From NCBI RefSeq assembly GCF_000975095.1, contig NZ_BBRD01000001.1:1011467-1075466 (forward strand): DNA of 64,000 bases. Reading direction: 5' to 3'. The stretch is from Demequina aestuarii (lineage in GTDB: Bacteria; Actinomycetota; Actinomycetes; Actinomycetales; Demequinaceae). The notes beneath the pieces were generated by a model that saw only the letters and a program-made list of their open reading frames with translations, searched no databases and was not told the DNA's origin. Made by a program: the position numbers and the translations under genes. Shown in pieces: positions 42,844-51,211 of the stretch; position 1 is the stretch's first letter, and every line of letters begins with the position of its first letter.

Positions 42844-43581
42844 GTGCCCACCGCCCCCGTCGCCGATCAGCTGCGGCTGCTCGACGTGCAGGACGCTGAC
42901 CTGCGCATTCAGCAGGCGCGCCACAAGCGCAACCATCTTCCCGTCCATGCGCAGCTCGCCGAGCTGTCCGCGCAGGACACGCTGCTCGATGATGAAGCCA
43001 TCGCTCGCGGCGCCGAGGTCACGGACCTGCGGCGCGAGGTCGCCAAGGCCGAGGATGACGTGCAGACTGTGAGGGCCCGCGCCGAGCGTGACCGCGCCCG
43101 TCTCGAGTCGGGCAGCTCGAGCGCCAAGGACCTGCAGGCACTCCAGGGTGAGCTCGAGCTGCTCGAGCGCCGGCAGTCGAACCTCGAGGACGTGGAGCTC
43201 GAGGCGATGGAGCGGCTCGAGGCGGCCGAGACCGAGCATGCGCGGGTCAAGGCCCAGCGCGAGGATCTCACCAAGCGGGTGCGCGAACTCGAGCACGAAC
43301 GTACCGTGGCGGTGCGCTCTCTCGATGCCGAGATCGAGCAGACTCAGGCAGAACGCGCCGCCGCAGCCTCGGGACTGGACGCCGCACTGATGGCGGTCTA
43401 CGAGCGGGTGCGCGGCCAGAACGGCGGCGTGGGTGCCGCGCTGCTGCGCGGTTCGACGTGCGGCGGCTGCCACATGACCTTGAACCCGAGCGACCGCGAG
43501 GCGATTGAGCGTGCCGAGCCGGAGCAGGTGGTGCGCTGCGAGGAGTGCGGAACCATCTTGGTGCGCAAGGCGTCTCAGTGA
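42844..43581 (+). CDS. coiled-coil protein with C-terminal zinc ribbon
   Basis: The 245-residue protein is a long antiparallel coiled coil (about residues 15-180, rich in Glu, Arg and Leu heptads) ending in a C4 zinc ribbon, TCGGCHM with VRCEECGTIL. Homologues (Rv2229c-like) form helical hairpins thought to bind nucleic acid or partner proteins, but the role is unknown. GTG 42844 follows GGAGG. It lies 17 bp after the Nif3 gene and its stop overlaps the next start (GTGA). Confidence 0.88.
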   Translation: MPTAPVADQLRLLDVQDADLRIQQARHKRNHLPVHAQLAELSAQDTLLDDEAIARGAEVTDLRREVAKAEDDVQTVRARAERDRARLESGSSSAKDLQALQGELELLERRQSNLEDVELEAMERLEAAETEHARVKAQREDLTKRVRELEHERTVAVRSLDAEIEQTQAERAAAASGLDAALMAVYERVRGQNGGVGAALLRGSTCGGCHMTLNPSDREAIERAEPEQVVRCEECGTILVRKASQ

Positions 43582-44312
43582 GGGCGGGTCAGTCGCAGAG
43601 CCGCTCGCCGTTCGCCGTTGACCAGGGTGACCTGGTCAGCCCGCTGACCATGGTCCTGGTGCGGCATGGCGTGACGGACATGACCGAGACTCACGCGCTG
43701 TCCGGCTCCGGGGAGGTCGGTCCTGCGCTGAACGCGACAGGCCGCATCCAGGCCGCGAAGGCGGCCGATGCCGTCTACCGCATCGGCCGCAAGACCTGGG
43801 AGCAGGTGCCGCACGTGTCTCGCGTCTTCGCGTCGCCCATGACGCGCACGCAGGAGACCGGTGGCGCCATCGGTCGCCGCATCGGCGCTCATGTCGAGAC
43901 GGAGCCGCGCGTGCGCGAGATCCACTTTGGCGAGTGGGAAGGCTTCACCGGCGATGAGATCGCCGCGCAGTTCGGTGATGCGATCCACCGCTGGCGCTTT
44001 GGCGAGATTCCGGCGCCGGCCGGGGAGTCGATCCCGCAGGTGGGTGAGCGGTTCGACGAGTTCCTGGTCGAGGCGGCGACGGACCACGCGCGCCGATGCG
44101 TGGACGGAGACGATCAGGCGCGCGCCTGGGCGGTGGCATCGCACGCGGTGGCCATCAAGTCCGCCGTCGGCGTCTCGCTCGCGATGCCGACGACGCACTG
44201 GGGTCAGATCTGGCCGTCGCCCGCGTCGCTCACGATGCTGCGGCTGCACGTCCACGCGGACGGCACCATCGCCGAGCGGCACGTGCTGTGCGTGGGAGCG
44301 CGCACCGACTGA
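43578..44312 (+). CDS. histidine phosphatase family protein
   Basis: A 244-residue phosphoglycerate-mutase-like phosphatase. The phospho-accepting His is in LVRHGVTDMTE, the supporting Arg in SPMTRTQETGGAIG, the acid in EIHFGEWEGF and the second His in VASHAVAIKSAV. In mycobacteria the equivalent protein carries an N-terminal RNase H domain; here only about 30 short residues precede the phosphatase domain. GTG 43578 overlaps the zinc-ribbon gene stop. Confidence 0.88.
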   Translation: MRAGQSQSRSPFAVDQGDLVSPLTMVLVRHGVTDMTETHALSGSGEVGPALNATGRIQAAKAADAVYRIGRKTWEQVPHVSRVFASPMTRTQETGGAIGRRIGAHVETEPRVREIHFGEWEGFTGDEIAAQFGDAIHRWRFGEIPAPAGESIPQVGERFDEFLVEAATDHARRCVDGDDQARAWAVASHAVAIKSAVGVSLAMPTTHWGQIWPSPASLTMLRLHVHADGTIAERHVLCVGARTD

Positions 44313-44318
44313 CGATGG

Positions 44319-45173
44319 TCAGGCGGTGCCGCCCTGGCCGCGCCTGCTGAGGAACTTGCGGTCGTCGTTCGCGTAGGCGTAGTACCACCCGATCAGCACG
44401 CCGCCGCCCACGAAGTTGCCCGCCAGGACGATCCCGATGTTCCCGAGCGCGAGCCCGACGTCGACGCCCCCTTGGAGCGCGACGATCGAGAACAGCACCG
44501 TGTTCGCGACCGAGTGCTCGAACCCCACGAAGGCGAACACGAATACGCTCATGATCATGGCGAGCGACTGGGTGAGGTCGTCCTTGATGCGGCCGTTGTA
44601 GACCATCAGCATCGCCAGGTTGATCATGAAGTTGCAGAGCACCGCGCGGAAGAACAGATCTCCCCATCCGGCGATGCCGCTTGCGACGAAGTCGAGCTTG
44701 TGGTCGACGGAGTCCGCCATCTGCGCGCCGACGGCGCCGTCGGCGATGCTCGATCCCGCCACCATGAGCGCGATGACGAGTCCGCCGACGAGATTTCCCG
44801 CGTAGCACAGCGTCAGGATCCTCAGAGATTTGAGCACCGTGGTGCGCCGGTAGTACAGGCCGATCGATACGACCATCATGTTCGAGGTCAGCAGCTCGGA
44901 CTTGCTGTAGTAGATGAAGACCAGCGCGAATCCGAACACCAGCGCGCCCACCAGGCGGCCCAGGGGTACGAGGTCGCCGTCGCCGATCCCCTCGAAGGCC
45001 GAGATCACCGCGTAGTACGTGAGGTACATGACGCCGATGAGTCCGCCAGCCATCGCAGCCCGCATCACATAGACGCGTGCGAGGCCGCCGCTCATCGCGG
45101 TCTTGGTCTCCAGTGCATGGAGCGTGGTCGAGATGAAGTGCTTGCCGGGGAACAGTTCGTCCTGGTCAGTCAT
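44319..45173 (-). CDS. formate/nitrite transporter family channel
   Basis: The 284-residue protein has six helices of the FNT fold, with the slit-region motifs KSELLTSNMMV and LCNFMINLAMLMVYNG and the typical AMIMSVFVFAFVGFEHSVANTVLFSI. FNT pentamers pass formate, nitrite or related monoacids. No formate-lyase or nitrite reductase gene is present nearby, so the substrate is open. The ATG at 45173 gives a normal length. It converges on the histidine phosphatase gene with a 6-bp gap. Confidence 0.88.
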   Translation of the reverse strand: MTDQDELFPGKHFISTTLHALETKTAMSGGLARVYVMRAAMAGGLIGVMYLTYYAVISAFEGIGDGDLVPLGRLVGALVFGFALVFIYYSKSELLTSNMMVVSIGLYYRRTTVLKSLRILTLCYAGNLVGGLVIALMVAGSSIADGAVGAQMADSVDHKLDFVASGIAGWGDLFFRAVLCNFMINLAMLMVYNGRIKDDLTQSLAMIMSVFVFAFVGFEHSVANTVLFSIVALQGGVDVGLALGNIGIVLAGNFVGGGVLIGWYYAYANDDRKFLSRRGQGGTA

Positions 45174-45199
45174 AGGGTCAAGAGTGGCATGCGGCGGGA

Positions 45200-45952
45200 T
45201 CAGCCGGCGACGACGAGGGTGATCTCGTGGGCGCCGAGCGCCACGTCGACGACGCCGTCGAGGGCGCGCGCCGCATCGGCGAGGTCGTCCGCGGACTCGG
45301 GCACCGCATCGGCCGTCGCGAGCGCTCCGGTGAGCAGGCCGCGCGCGTGCTTGGCCATGTGGCTGACGACGGTGCGGCGGCCGTGGCGCTCGCGCTCGAC
45401 CCGTACGGACACGTGCTCCGCGCCGGTGGGCCGCCATGCCGCGACGTACGACGAGCTGCGACAGTCGACCACCAGGCGGCCGTCGGCCAGGTGCGACAAC
45501 TCCTCGGCCAGGTGCTGTCGCCAGAAGGACGCCAGCGGGCCGAGGCGGCCGAGGCTGGTGGACATTGACAGGCGATAGGCGGGGATGGCGTCGGCGGGGG
45601 AGACGGCGCCCCACAGGGCGGAGACGATGCGGATGCGCTCGGCGGCGCGGTTCAGCAGCTCGCCCGACCACGTGCCCATGCCCGCCGCGTCGTAGAGGAC
45701 TCCCGTGTAGACCGTGGCCGCAGCGCCCGAGGGGTTGTCCCACAGCGTGACGTTGCGCGCTACGTCATCCGCGAGGGACGGCCCGACGCCCAGTGCATCG
45801 AGGGCATTGCGTTGGCCGCTGACCGTGGCCAGGGTGTCGCCCACGCGCTGACGGGCCGAGGACAGGGCCGGATGGGACAAGCCGGCCAGGTCGACGGATG
45901 CTCCGGCAGTGGGCGCAGTCTTGCCTTCGGACGGGGGCAGCAGGATCAGCAC
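45200..45952 (-). CDS. yaaA: YaaA-like peroxide stress protein
   Basis: The 250-residue protein belongs to the YaaA/DUF328 family. It begins MLILLPPSEGKT and holds LYDAAGMGTWSGELLNRA, RIVSALWGAVSPADAIPAYRLSM, and VVDCRSSSYVAAW near the middle. In Escherichia coli YaaA limits free iron and oxidative damage; the family may bind DNA. Starts at 45952 or 45958 (both GTG) are possible. It is 26 bp downstream of the FNT gene in the same direction and divergent from padR. Confidence 0.85.
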   Translation of the reverse strand: MLILLPPSEGKTAPTAGASVDLAGLSHPALSSARQRVGDTLATVSGQRNALDALGVGPSLADDVARNVTLWDNPSGAAATVYTGVLYDAAGMGTWSGELLNRAAERIRIVSALWGAVSPADAIPAYRLSMSTSLGRLGPLASFWRQHLAEELSHLADGRLVVDCRSSSYVAAWRPTGAEHVSVRVERERHGRRTVVSHMAKHARGLLTGALATADAVPESADDLADAARALDGVVDVALGAHEITLVVAG

Positions 45953-46000
45953 GGGCACCAGGGTACGGGCGCTGAGCGGGGCGTCCGCGCATTCCCCTCT

Positions 46001-46029
46001 TGACGTCGTGACTATCGCGATATATCGTG
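46001..46029 (+). promoter_or_regulatory. padR promoter with overlapping palindromes
   Basis: TTGACG (46001-46006) and TATCGT (46024-46029) are -35 and -10 elements with a 17-bp spacer. Between and over them lie two perfect palindromes, TATCGCGATA (46014-46023) and CGATATATCG (46019-46028), a likely operator for autoregulation by the PadR protein encoded downstream. Confidence 0.55.
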
Positions 46030-46061
46030 AGTAGGTCGGAACATATCGAAGGGAGTTCGAC

Positions 46062-46721
46062 ATGAAGCACATGAACGACGACACGCAGACGTGGTTCCTC
46101 GGCAGCGAGGGTCACGACGACAGGCGCGGCGGGCCGCGTGCAGGACGAGGGCGCGGCGGACGCCACGGGCGTCCGGGTCCGGGCGGAGGCCGCGGTGGCT
46201 TCGGTCCGGGGAACCCCGGACCTGGAGGCGTGGGCCCTGGTGGCTTCGGGCCAGGAGGCCGCGGTCGCGGCAGGGGAGGACGGCCTCGCGGCGACGTCCG
46301 CATGGCCATCCTCGTACTGCTCGCTGAGCAGCCGCGGCACGGCTACGACCTGATCCGCGCGATCGAGGAGCGCACGGACGGGGCGTGGGCCCCGAGCCCG
46401 GGATCGATCTACCCCACGCTGCAGGCGCTGCAGGACGAGGGGATGGTCACGATCGAGGAGGTCGAGGGACGTCGCACGGCGTCGCTGACCGACGCCGGTC
46501 GGGACTGGATTGCTCAGCAGGGCACCCCCGAGGAGCACGTGTTCGAGCGCGCCCGTGGCGGAGACGACGGGCACCAGCTGCGCGAAGAGATCGCCGCGCT
46601 GACGGAGGCCGCCGTCCACGTGGCGCGCCGTTCGGGCACCGAGGGCGCTCCGGCCAAGGTCACGGCGATCCTGGCCGAGGCCAGGCGAGACGTCTACCGT
46701 CTGCTGACCGAGCAGGCCTGA
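46062..46721 (+). CDS. PadR family regulator with long Gly/Arg-rich N-terminus
   Basis: A 219-residue regulator. Residues 78-150 form the PadR winged helix (RMAILVLLAEQPRHGYDLIRAIEER, SPGSIYPTLQALQDEGMV), followed by a C-terminal dimerising helix. The first 75 residues are unusual: RGG/GPGG/GFGPG repeats with no predicted fold, a type of sequence that could bind nucleic acid or metal loosely. AAGGGAG precedes ATG 46062. PadR proteins often repress a neighbouring transporter, but none is adjacent; self-regulation is the clearest inference. Confidence 0.82.
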   Translation: MKHMNDDTQTWFLGSEGHDDRRGGPRAGRGRGGRHGRPGPGGGRGGFGPGNPGPGGVGPGGFGPGGRGRGRGGRPRGDVRMAILVLLAEQPRHGYDLIRAIEERTDGAWAPSPGSIYPTLQALQDEGMVTIEEVEGRRTASLTDAGRDWIAQQGTPEEHVFERARGGDDGHQLREEIAALTEAAVHVARRSGTEGAPAKVTAILAEARRDVYRLLTEQA

Positions 46722-46724
46722 CCC

Positions 46725-46745
46725 CTCGACCCCAGTGGGGTCGAG
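46725..46745 (+). terminator. hairpin after padR
   Basis: CTCGACCCCA and TGGGGTCGAG are perfect 10-bp arms around one central base, starting 4 bp after the padR stop. Confidence 0.65.
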
Positions 46746-46747
46746 CA

Positions 46748-46798
46748 CAGCGGCCGGTGACGGGCTCGACGAGAGTTGACCCCAGGCACCGGCCGCTG
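46748..46798. repeat. 12-bp inverted repeat upstream of rnpB
   Basis: CAGCGGCCGGTG (46748-46759) and CACCGGCCGCTG (46787-46798) are perfect arms around a 27-nt loop that holds TTGACC (46776-46781). It may be part of rnpB promoter architecture; TAGTGT at 46816-46821 could be the -10. Confidence 0.4.
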
Positions 46799-46827
46799 CG
46801 GCGCGGGCTCACCGGTAGTGTGGAGTC

Positions 46828-47216
46828 GCGGATGAGTTGGCCAGGCGGCCGCGTCGCCCTTCGGGGCGCCGAGGAACGTCCGGGCTCCACAGGGCAGGGT
46901 GGTGGCTAACGGCCACCCGGGGTGACCCGCGGGACAGTGCCACAGAGAGAAGACCGCCTCCCAGCGTCGCAAGGCGCTGGGCGGTAAGGGTGAAAGGGTG
47001 AGGTAAGAGCTCACCGCGCGACTGGTGACAGGAGCGGCACGGTAAACCCCACCCGGAGCAAGGCCGAACAGGATGCGTCTGAGGGCTGCCCGCCCGAGCA
47101 TCTGGGTAGGCTGCTGGAGCCCTGGAGCAATCCAGGGCCTAGATGGATGGCCGCCCGGTGCGCAGCGGTGACGCGGCGCACAGGACAGAACCCGGCGTAT
47201 CGGCCAACTCATCCGC
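46828..47216 (+). ncRNA. rnpB: RNase P RNA, bacterial class A
   Basis: The ends pair as P1 (GGATGAGTTGGCC at the start, GGCCAACTCATCC at the end). The conserved core is readable: GAGGAACGTCCGGGCTCC with CACAGGGCAGGGTG, GGCTAACGGCCACCC, GGGACAGTGCCACAGAGA and, near the 3' side, GGTAAACCCCACCCGGAGCAA and TAGATGGATGGCCGCC. About 389 nt. It processes tRNA precursors. A TAGTGT box lies 6 nt upstream of the first bases. Confidence 0.95.
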
Positions 47217-47264
47217 ACCGCAACGTTCGAGCGCGGCCTCACCGCGTCGCACGCGCCGAGGGGT

Positions 47265-47270
47265 TACCCT
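47265..47270 (+). promoter_or_regulatory. -10 box of a probable leaderless promoter (LCP gene)
   Basis: TACCCT ends 6 nt before the GTG at 47277. Confidence 0.4.
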
Positions 47271-47276
47271 CTCCGA

Positions 47277-48536
47277 GTGAGACCCGAAGACGACGCCGGC
47301 AGGCGCGACGGAGCGTCCGGCCCGCGAGACCGCCGGCGTCCGATGCCACCTTCCATCCAGCCCGGGGGTGCCCGCCCACCGTCGGGGCAGCCTCGCCCGG
47401 CCACGGGCGGCGCGCCCCAGCGCCGCAGCACTCGCCCCACGAACCCGCCCGTTCCGCAGCCGGCGCGCCAGCCTCGATCCTCGTCCAGCCAGCCGGGGCA
47501 GGCGGGGCGACCCGTCCCACCGCGAACCGGTGGCAGTCCTGTCCAGACCCGCACGCCCGCATCGGCTGCGGTGGACCCGCCGCGCCGCCCGAGCGTGCGC
47601 CGCAGGCGTCACCGCGTGCGCAACACTCTGATCGTGTTGCTCGTGCTGCTGTTGGTCGCGGCGGTCATCCTGTATGCGTGGGTGGACTCGCGCATCCAGA
47701 CGGTCGATGCGCTCAGCGGGGCGGCGGACACCCCGGGCAGCACGTATCTGATCGTGGGTTCCGACTCTCGCGAAGGATGGCGGGCCTCCGACACGACGCC
47801 GGGCCAGCGCACCGACACGATCATGGTGCTTCACCGTCCCGAGAGCGGGCCGACGGCGCTCATCAGCATTCCGCGGGACTCCTACGTCGAGATCCCCGGC
47901 AACGGCAGCAACAAGATCAACGCGGCCTTCGCCTTCGGCGGACCGCCGCTGCTCGTGGACACGGTCGAGGACCTGACGGGCTTGACCGTCGACCACTACC
48001 TCGAGGTCGGCTTCACCGGCGTCGAGGGGCTCGTCAACGCCATCGGCGGCGTGGAGCTCTGCTACGACGAGGACGTGTCCGACAAGAACAGCAAGCTCGA
48101 GTGGAAGGCGGGCTGCCACATCGCAGACGGCAGCACCGCCCTCGCGTTCGCCCGCATGCGCTACAGCGACCCGCTCGGGGACATCGGCCGAGCCCAGCGT
48201 CAACAGCAGGTGGTGAGCGCTGTCGCGGACAACGTGCTCAGCCCCGCGACCGTGCTCAACCCCTTCACCGCCATCCCCGTGGCGAGCGCGGGTCTTGATG
48301 CGTTCCGCGTGTCGGAGGAGACGGGCCCGTTCGACCTCGCGGGCTTCGCGCTCGCATTCAACTCCGGGCGCGGGGGACAGGCCGTCACCGGCACGCCGCC
48401 CATCGCGAGCATGGGGCACAGCGTCGACGGCGTGGGTTCCACCGTGCTGCTCGACCCGGATCGCATCGACCAGTTCTGGATCGACATCGCCGACGGCGCC
48501 TACGAACCTGGCAACGAGGTGGGCGGGGTCGAGTAG
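47277..48536 (+). CDS. LytR-CpsA-Psr (LCP) family cell wall glycopolymer ligase
   Basis: A 419-residue protein with about 105 residues of Pro/Arg/Ser-rich cytoplasmic sequence, one helix (TLIVLLVLLLVAAVILYAWV) and an extracytoplasmic LCP domain. Domain marks are LIVGSDSREGW, RTDTIMVLHRP, SIPRDSYVEIPG and KINAAFAFGGPPLLV, with the Arg/Asp residues that bind polyprenyl pyrophosphate. LCP enzymes move teichoic acid-like or arabinogalactan-type polymers onto peptidoglycan. The protein contains two cysteines about 20 residues apart (LCYDED, GCHIAD) that may form a disulfide. Confidence 0.9.
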   Translation: MRPEDDAGRRDGASGPRDRRRPMPPSIQPGGARPPSGQPRPATGGAPQRRSTRPTNPPVPQPARQPRSSSSQPGQAGRPVPPRTGGSPVQTRTPASAAVDPPRRPSVRRRRHRVRNTLIVLLVLLLVAAVILYAWVDSRIQTVDALSGAADTPGSTYLIVGSDSREGWRASDTTPGQRTDTIMVLHRPESGPTALISIPRDSYVEIPGNGSNKINAAFAFGGPPLLVDTVEDLTGLTVDHYLEVGFTGVEGLVNAIGGVELCYDEDVSDKNSKLEWKAGCHIADGSTALAFARMRYSDPLGDIGRAQRQQQVVSAVADNVLSPATVLNPFTAIPVASAGLDAFRVSEETGPFDLAGFALAFNSGRGGQAVTGTPPIASMGHSVDGVGSTVLLDPDRIDQFWIDIADGAYEPGNEVGGVE

Positions 48537-48554
48537 GTCCGGCCGATGCGCGGT

Positions 48555-49442
48555 TCAGGCGGCGGAGCTGTCCCGCAGGTGAGCGCGCGACTCCGCTGAG
48601 CCCAGACCCCAGCGCACGGCCCGGGTGGCGACCGCGCCGCCGACGGGACCCAGGATTCGCGACGTCCAGCGATCGATGCCGAGTTCGCTGCGCGCCCACC
48701 CGGGCAGCAGCGCGACCGCGCCAGCCGCGAGCGGCGCGTAGCCGAGCCGCAGCGCTCGGGGCAACGGCGGCTCGCGCAAGAGGAACTGAGCGGTGTCGAG
48801 CGCCTCGCGCGAGGCTGCGAGCTCGGGGCGGTAGTCCGCAAAGGCGTCGGCCAGTTCGGACCTCGTCTGCGGGACGTGCTCGGCGCCGAGTGCGGTGGCG
48901 ACACGGCCGGACTGCTGAAGGTATTCGTCTGCCTCGCCCGGGCCGAGCGGACGCTCCCCGTAGCGCTCGTAGGCCGCGAGGAACGAATCGGCCTCGGCGA
49001 TGTGCACCCACGTCAGCAGACGAGGGTCGCTCGCGCGATACGCACGGCCATCCTCGGTCTTGCCGCGCACCCGCTCATGCACGGCGCGGATGCGGTCCAC
49101 CATATCTTGCGCGTCGTCAGCCGTGCCGAACGTGGTGAACGCAAGGAACGTCGAGGTGCGCGCGAGTCGGCCCCACGGATCTCCGCGGTAGCCGGAGTGT
49201 CCCGCCACGCCGGCCATCGCGAGCGGGTGGAGCGACTGCAGCAGGAGTGCCCGCAGCCCGCCCACGAAGGTGGACGCGTCGCCGTGCACCCGCCGGATGG
49301 GTGCCCCGGCGGGGAACCAGCGTGGTCCCGGCGTCTCGTGGATGCGCGCGCGAGCCTCGTAGCCGTGGGGGCCTGCGATCCGCGTGAAGAGCGCGTGGCC
49401 CATGCGGGCCTGGGCGCTGGCGAGAGGTCCTGAGGAGGTCAT
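48555..49442 (-). CDS. MpaB-type oxygenase (DUF2236)
   Basis: The 295-residue helical protein has the DUF2236 marks VHGDASTFVGGLRALLLQSLHPLAMAGVAGHSGY and FLAFTTFGTADDA, with DPRLLTWVHIAEADSFL. These carry the His/Arg residues that hold a b-type haem in latex-clearing and mycophenolic acid enzymes. Actinobacterial members are mostly of unknown substrate. The ATG at 49442 gives a normal length; no clear ribosome binding site is present. It is divergent from the O-antigen-ligase-like gene. Confidence 0.82.
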   Translation of the reverse strand: MTSSGPLASAQARMGHALFTRIAGPHGYEARARIHETPGPRWFPAGAPIRRVHGDASTFVGGLRALLLQSLHPLAMAGVAGHSGYRGDPWGRLARTSTFLAFTTFGTADDAQDMVDRIRAVHERVRGKTEDGRAYRASDPRLLTWVHIAEADSFLAAYERYGERPLGPGEADEYLQQSGRVATALGAEHVPQTRSELADAFADYRPELAASREALDTAQFLLREPPLPRALRLGYAPLAAGAVALLPGWARSELGIDRWTSRILGPVGGAVATRAVRWGLGSAESRAHLRDSSAA

Positions 49443-49716
49443 GTCAGCCACAACGCTCGCACGGGGCCGAGCGTTACCGGGGACGTCATCCCGAGCTGTG
49501 GCGCGTCGCAGGCGTCGCCGCCCTCCCTTGTGTCCGCTCCGCCTCCTCGTCCGTGAGCGCGCGCTGTGGACGTACTGCAGGCCGCTAGAATCGGAGCCCA
49601 CACGATGCACGCGCTGCCTGGCCCGATGGCACGAGAACCACCGCCTCCTTGCGGTGCCCGCGGCTCGGCGCATCCGCCCGAGCGGAAGTGCCACGACGAG
49701 GGGAGCCTGCGGTTCG

Positions 49717-51147
49717 ATGGTCACGAGCACACTCATGACGACCCGTTCCGCGGTGTCCCGCGCTCTCGCCACCGAGGGCGCGCGCTCTGCGGTCACCATC
49801 TGGACCGTCGTGCTGCTGATCTCCGGTCAGGGCTTTCGCTACCTGCTCGGCCTGCCGATCTACGGGGCGCTCTGCGTCGCCACCGTCGCCGCAGTCTTCC
49901 TGGTCTTCAGGCCCACGCTTCGCACTCTGCGGCCGCCCGCGCTGATCGGCGCCTTCGTGGGCCTCGCGGCTCTCAGCATCGTGTGGTCGGCGACGCGGGC
50001 CATCACTGTGGTCGCCGTGATCGCGCTCGTCGCCACCACTGCCATCGCGATGATCACTGCTCGCGGTGCGAGCAACATTGACTTCATGCTGCGCCTGTAT
50101 CGCGGCCTGCAGGTGAGCCTCTTCCTGGGCATTCTGTTCGAGCTCGTGGTGGCCTTCATCATCCGCTCGGCGGTGCCGCCCCTCGTGAGCGATCTCGAGT
50201 CGCTTGCCGAGACGCGTGGCGGTGACCCACGCCAGTCGAACTGGTCGGAGAACCTGCTGCTCGAGGGTGGGCCCGTGCAGGGGTTCGTGGGCAACCGGAA
50301 CCCGTTTGGGGGGATCGCGCTTCTCGTCGCGGTGGTCGCGTGCGTGCTGCTTCTCGATCGCGGCATCAGCCGGCTCGACGGCTGGGTGACGCTGGGGGCC
50401 GCGGCGGCGGTCCACGCCGTGACGATGTCGGCGACGGTGACGGCCTCGGTGGCCGTCCTCGGCGCTCTCACCGTTGGCGCATACGTGCTTCGCCGACTGC
50501 GACCGCGAGCCAAGCGAGTGCTGTCGTTCACGATCATCGCGTGCAGCGCGATCGGCGCGGTCATGACGTTGAAGTATCGCGAGGCCATCTTCGAGTTGTT
50601 GGAGCGTGGTTCCGACTTCACGCACCGCACCGAGATCTGGTACGAAGTCATCAACTTCGCCATGCAGCGACCAGACGGGTGGGGCTACGTGGGCTACTGG
50701 CCCATCTGGCAGTACCCCTACTCGGAGATCGGCACCGGCCTTGAATGGGTCAGGCCCACGCACGCCCACAATGCGTTCCTTGACGCTTGGCTGCAGCTCG
50801 GGCTGATCGGTGTGGTGCTGCTGGTGGGCATCGTCGTGCTGCTGTTCGGGAGCGCCTGGCGCCTGGTCGAGCGTGCCGACCGGGGCGACACGCATCTGCC
50901 GCTGGGATGGGCGCTGCTGACGGTGGCGCTCGTGATGCAGGCGCTCACGGAGTCGCGCCTGCTGGTCGAAGGGGGCTGGTTCCTGCTCGTTGCGCTGTAC
51001 TGCATCGGGCCCCCCGTCTTCACGCTGACCATCGTGGACCCCGAACTGGTGCACTACGGGACTCGCATGCGGAAGGCCGACGAGGCTCGTGTGGCGCGGC
51101 GCATCGACGCCGCCGAGGAACGCCACGGCCGCACCGCGCGGGACTGA
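49717..51147 (+). CDS. O-antigen ligase / Wzy-like membrane protein
   Basis: A 476-residue polytopic protein with about ten to eleven helices. A long periplasmic loop near the C-terminal half contains HRTEIWYEVINFAMQRPDGWG and, later, PTHAHNAFLDAWLQLGLIG, the conserved His-Asn region of WaaL/Wzy-type polymerases and ligases. It likely joins or polymerises glycans on the outer face of the membrane. A basic cytoplasmic tail closes the protein. A TAGAAT box lies at 49586-49591. It is near an LCP gene, which also acts on cell-wall glycopolymers. Confidence 0.8.
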   Translation: MVTSTLMTTRSAVSRALATEGARSAVTIWTVVLLISGQGFRYLLGLPIYGALCVATVAAVFLVFRPTLRTLRPPALIGAFVGLAALSIVWSATRAITVVAVIALVATTAIAMITARGASNIDFMLRLYRGLQVSLFLGILFELVVAFIIRSAVPPLVSDLESLAETRGGDPRQSNWSENLLLEGGPVQGFVGNRNPFGGIALLVAVVACVLLLDRGISRLDGWVTLGAAAAVHAVTMSATVTASVAVLGALTVGAYVLRRLRPRAKRVLSFTIIACSAIGAVMTLKYREAIFELLERGSDFTHRTEIWYEVINFAMQRPDGWGYVGYWPIWQYPYSEIGTGLEWVRPTHAHNAFLDAWLQLGLIGVVLLVGIVVLLFGSAWRLVERADRGDTHLPLGWALLTVALVMQALTESRLLVEGGWFLLVALYCIGPPVFTLTIVDPELVHYGTRMRKADEARVARRIDAAEERHGRTARD

Positions 51148-51199
51148 CGGCGCCGCCGCCCGCCCGGAGTGGCGTCGGCGCGACGTGTCGCGGCGTCGG

Positions 51200-51205
51200 T
51201 AGGGT
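51200..51205 (+). promoter_or_regulatory. -10 box of a probable leaderless promoter (HNH lipoprotein gene)
   Basis: TAGGGT ends 6 nt before the GTG at 51212. Confidence 0.45.
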
Positions 51206-51211
51206 CGCCGG

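Noticed and set aside
46120-46300. Repetitive G-rich DNA that could be taken for a repeat array or CRISPR-like element
   Set aside because: It is the coding sequence for the RGG/GPGG N-terminus of the PadR protein; repeats are short, irregular and in frame.
47219-47562. Minus-strand frames opposite the start of the LCP gene
   Set aside because: They mirror the Pro/Arg/Ser-rich N-terminus of the LCP protein; no start signals or motifs.
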